Shown here: positions 63,955 through 64,000 of the stretch, piece after piece
Position numbering within the stretch: position 1 is the first letter of the stretch
Layout of the letters: each line of letters opens with the position of its first letter
From: Pomacea canaliculata
Taxonomy: Eukaryota; Mollusca; Gastropoda; Architaenioglossa; Ampullariidae
Assembly (NCBI RefSeq): GCF_003073045.1
Contig: NC_037598.1
Span: forward strand, 26,842,206-26,906,205
Direction: 5' to 3'
DNA: 64,000 nucleotides
The notes under the pieces: model-generated
Told to the model about the DNA's origin: nothing
The model's input: only the letters and a program-made list of their open reading frames with translations
The model's database searches: none
Made by a program: the position numbers and the translations under genes

Positions 63955-64000
63955 TCTTAAACGCTTAGAGCATACTTCTTAGGAGTGTGAGTATGCGCTA
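63955..64000 (-). repeat. Dispersed repeat R3 copy, cut by the window edge
   Basis: On the minus strand it carries TAGCGCATACTCACACTCCT then AAG and GCTCTAAGCGTTTAAG. It is the fifth R3 copy in the last 7 kb. Confidence 0.7.

Overview
The window looks like AT-rich metazoan nuclear DNA. It has spliceosomal introns, TTAGGG-type interstitial telomeric repeats and few host exons set among many transposon remnants. The mix of hAT, PIF/Harbinger, mariner, RTE-, CR1- and RNase H-bearing LINE pieces, a tRNA-derived SINE and Gypsy-like LTR DNA fits a marine invertebrate, perhaps a mollusc. That last point is a guess from element composition, not a proof.

Host genes are all partial. At 1-1320 (+) is the 3' end of a single-pass membrane protein: an Ig-like Tyr-x-Cys motif, a transmembrane helix and a cytoplasmic tail. 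A minus-strand ankyrin-repeat gene runs from about 28274 down to about 3510. Its exon phases fit at every junction I can test, and the repeats resemble the ANKRA2/RFXANK type. Two plus-strand exons of NOL6 (7858-8368) lie inside one of its introns. Two phase-matched minus-strand exons of an unknown gene end at 33244. One minus-strand exon of SMC2 (condensin ATPase) is at 55703-55795. A signal-peptide-like first exon is at 60892-60985 (+). A coiled-coil gene fragment lies at 59600-60385 (-).

Mobile DNA fills much of the rest. Boundaries are resolved to the base, with target-site duplications, for: an internally deleted hAT (9879-11137); a 5'-truncated RNase H LINE (11930-12730); a pogo-like MITE with a hAT MITE nested inside it (13074-13811 and 13199-13360); a mariner deletion derivative (13919-14249); hAT MITEs at 21605, 35454 and 62362 (and one with an imperfect duplication at 34793); a 175-bp MITE at 25649; a hAT-like element with a 5-bp duplication (29685-31562); a young non-autonomous LTR retroelement inside a minisatellite (41106-44930); a nearly intact BED-finger hAT with one in-frame stop (48783-51460); and a two-gene PIF/Harbinger element 26 bp from the SMC2 exon (51651-55677).

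Tandem DNA includes a 2.8-kb satellite at 36544-39320 built from 55-, 45- and 30-bp monomers, a 70-90-bp minisatellite split by the LTR element, 96-bp repeats inside that element, and 37-, 46- and 48-bp arrays elsewhere. I found no CRISPR array, operon, rRNA gene or functional tRNA gene. No clear new multi-gene system is visible. The most unusual items are the three-length satellite, the near-intact hAT, the young defective LTR element and the NOL6 exons stranded inside another gene.
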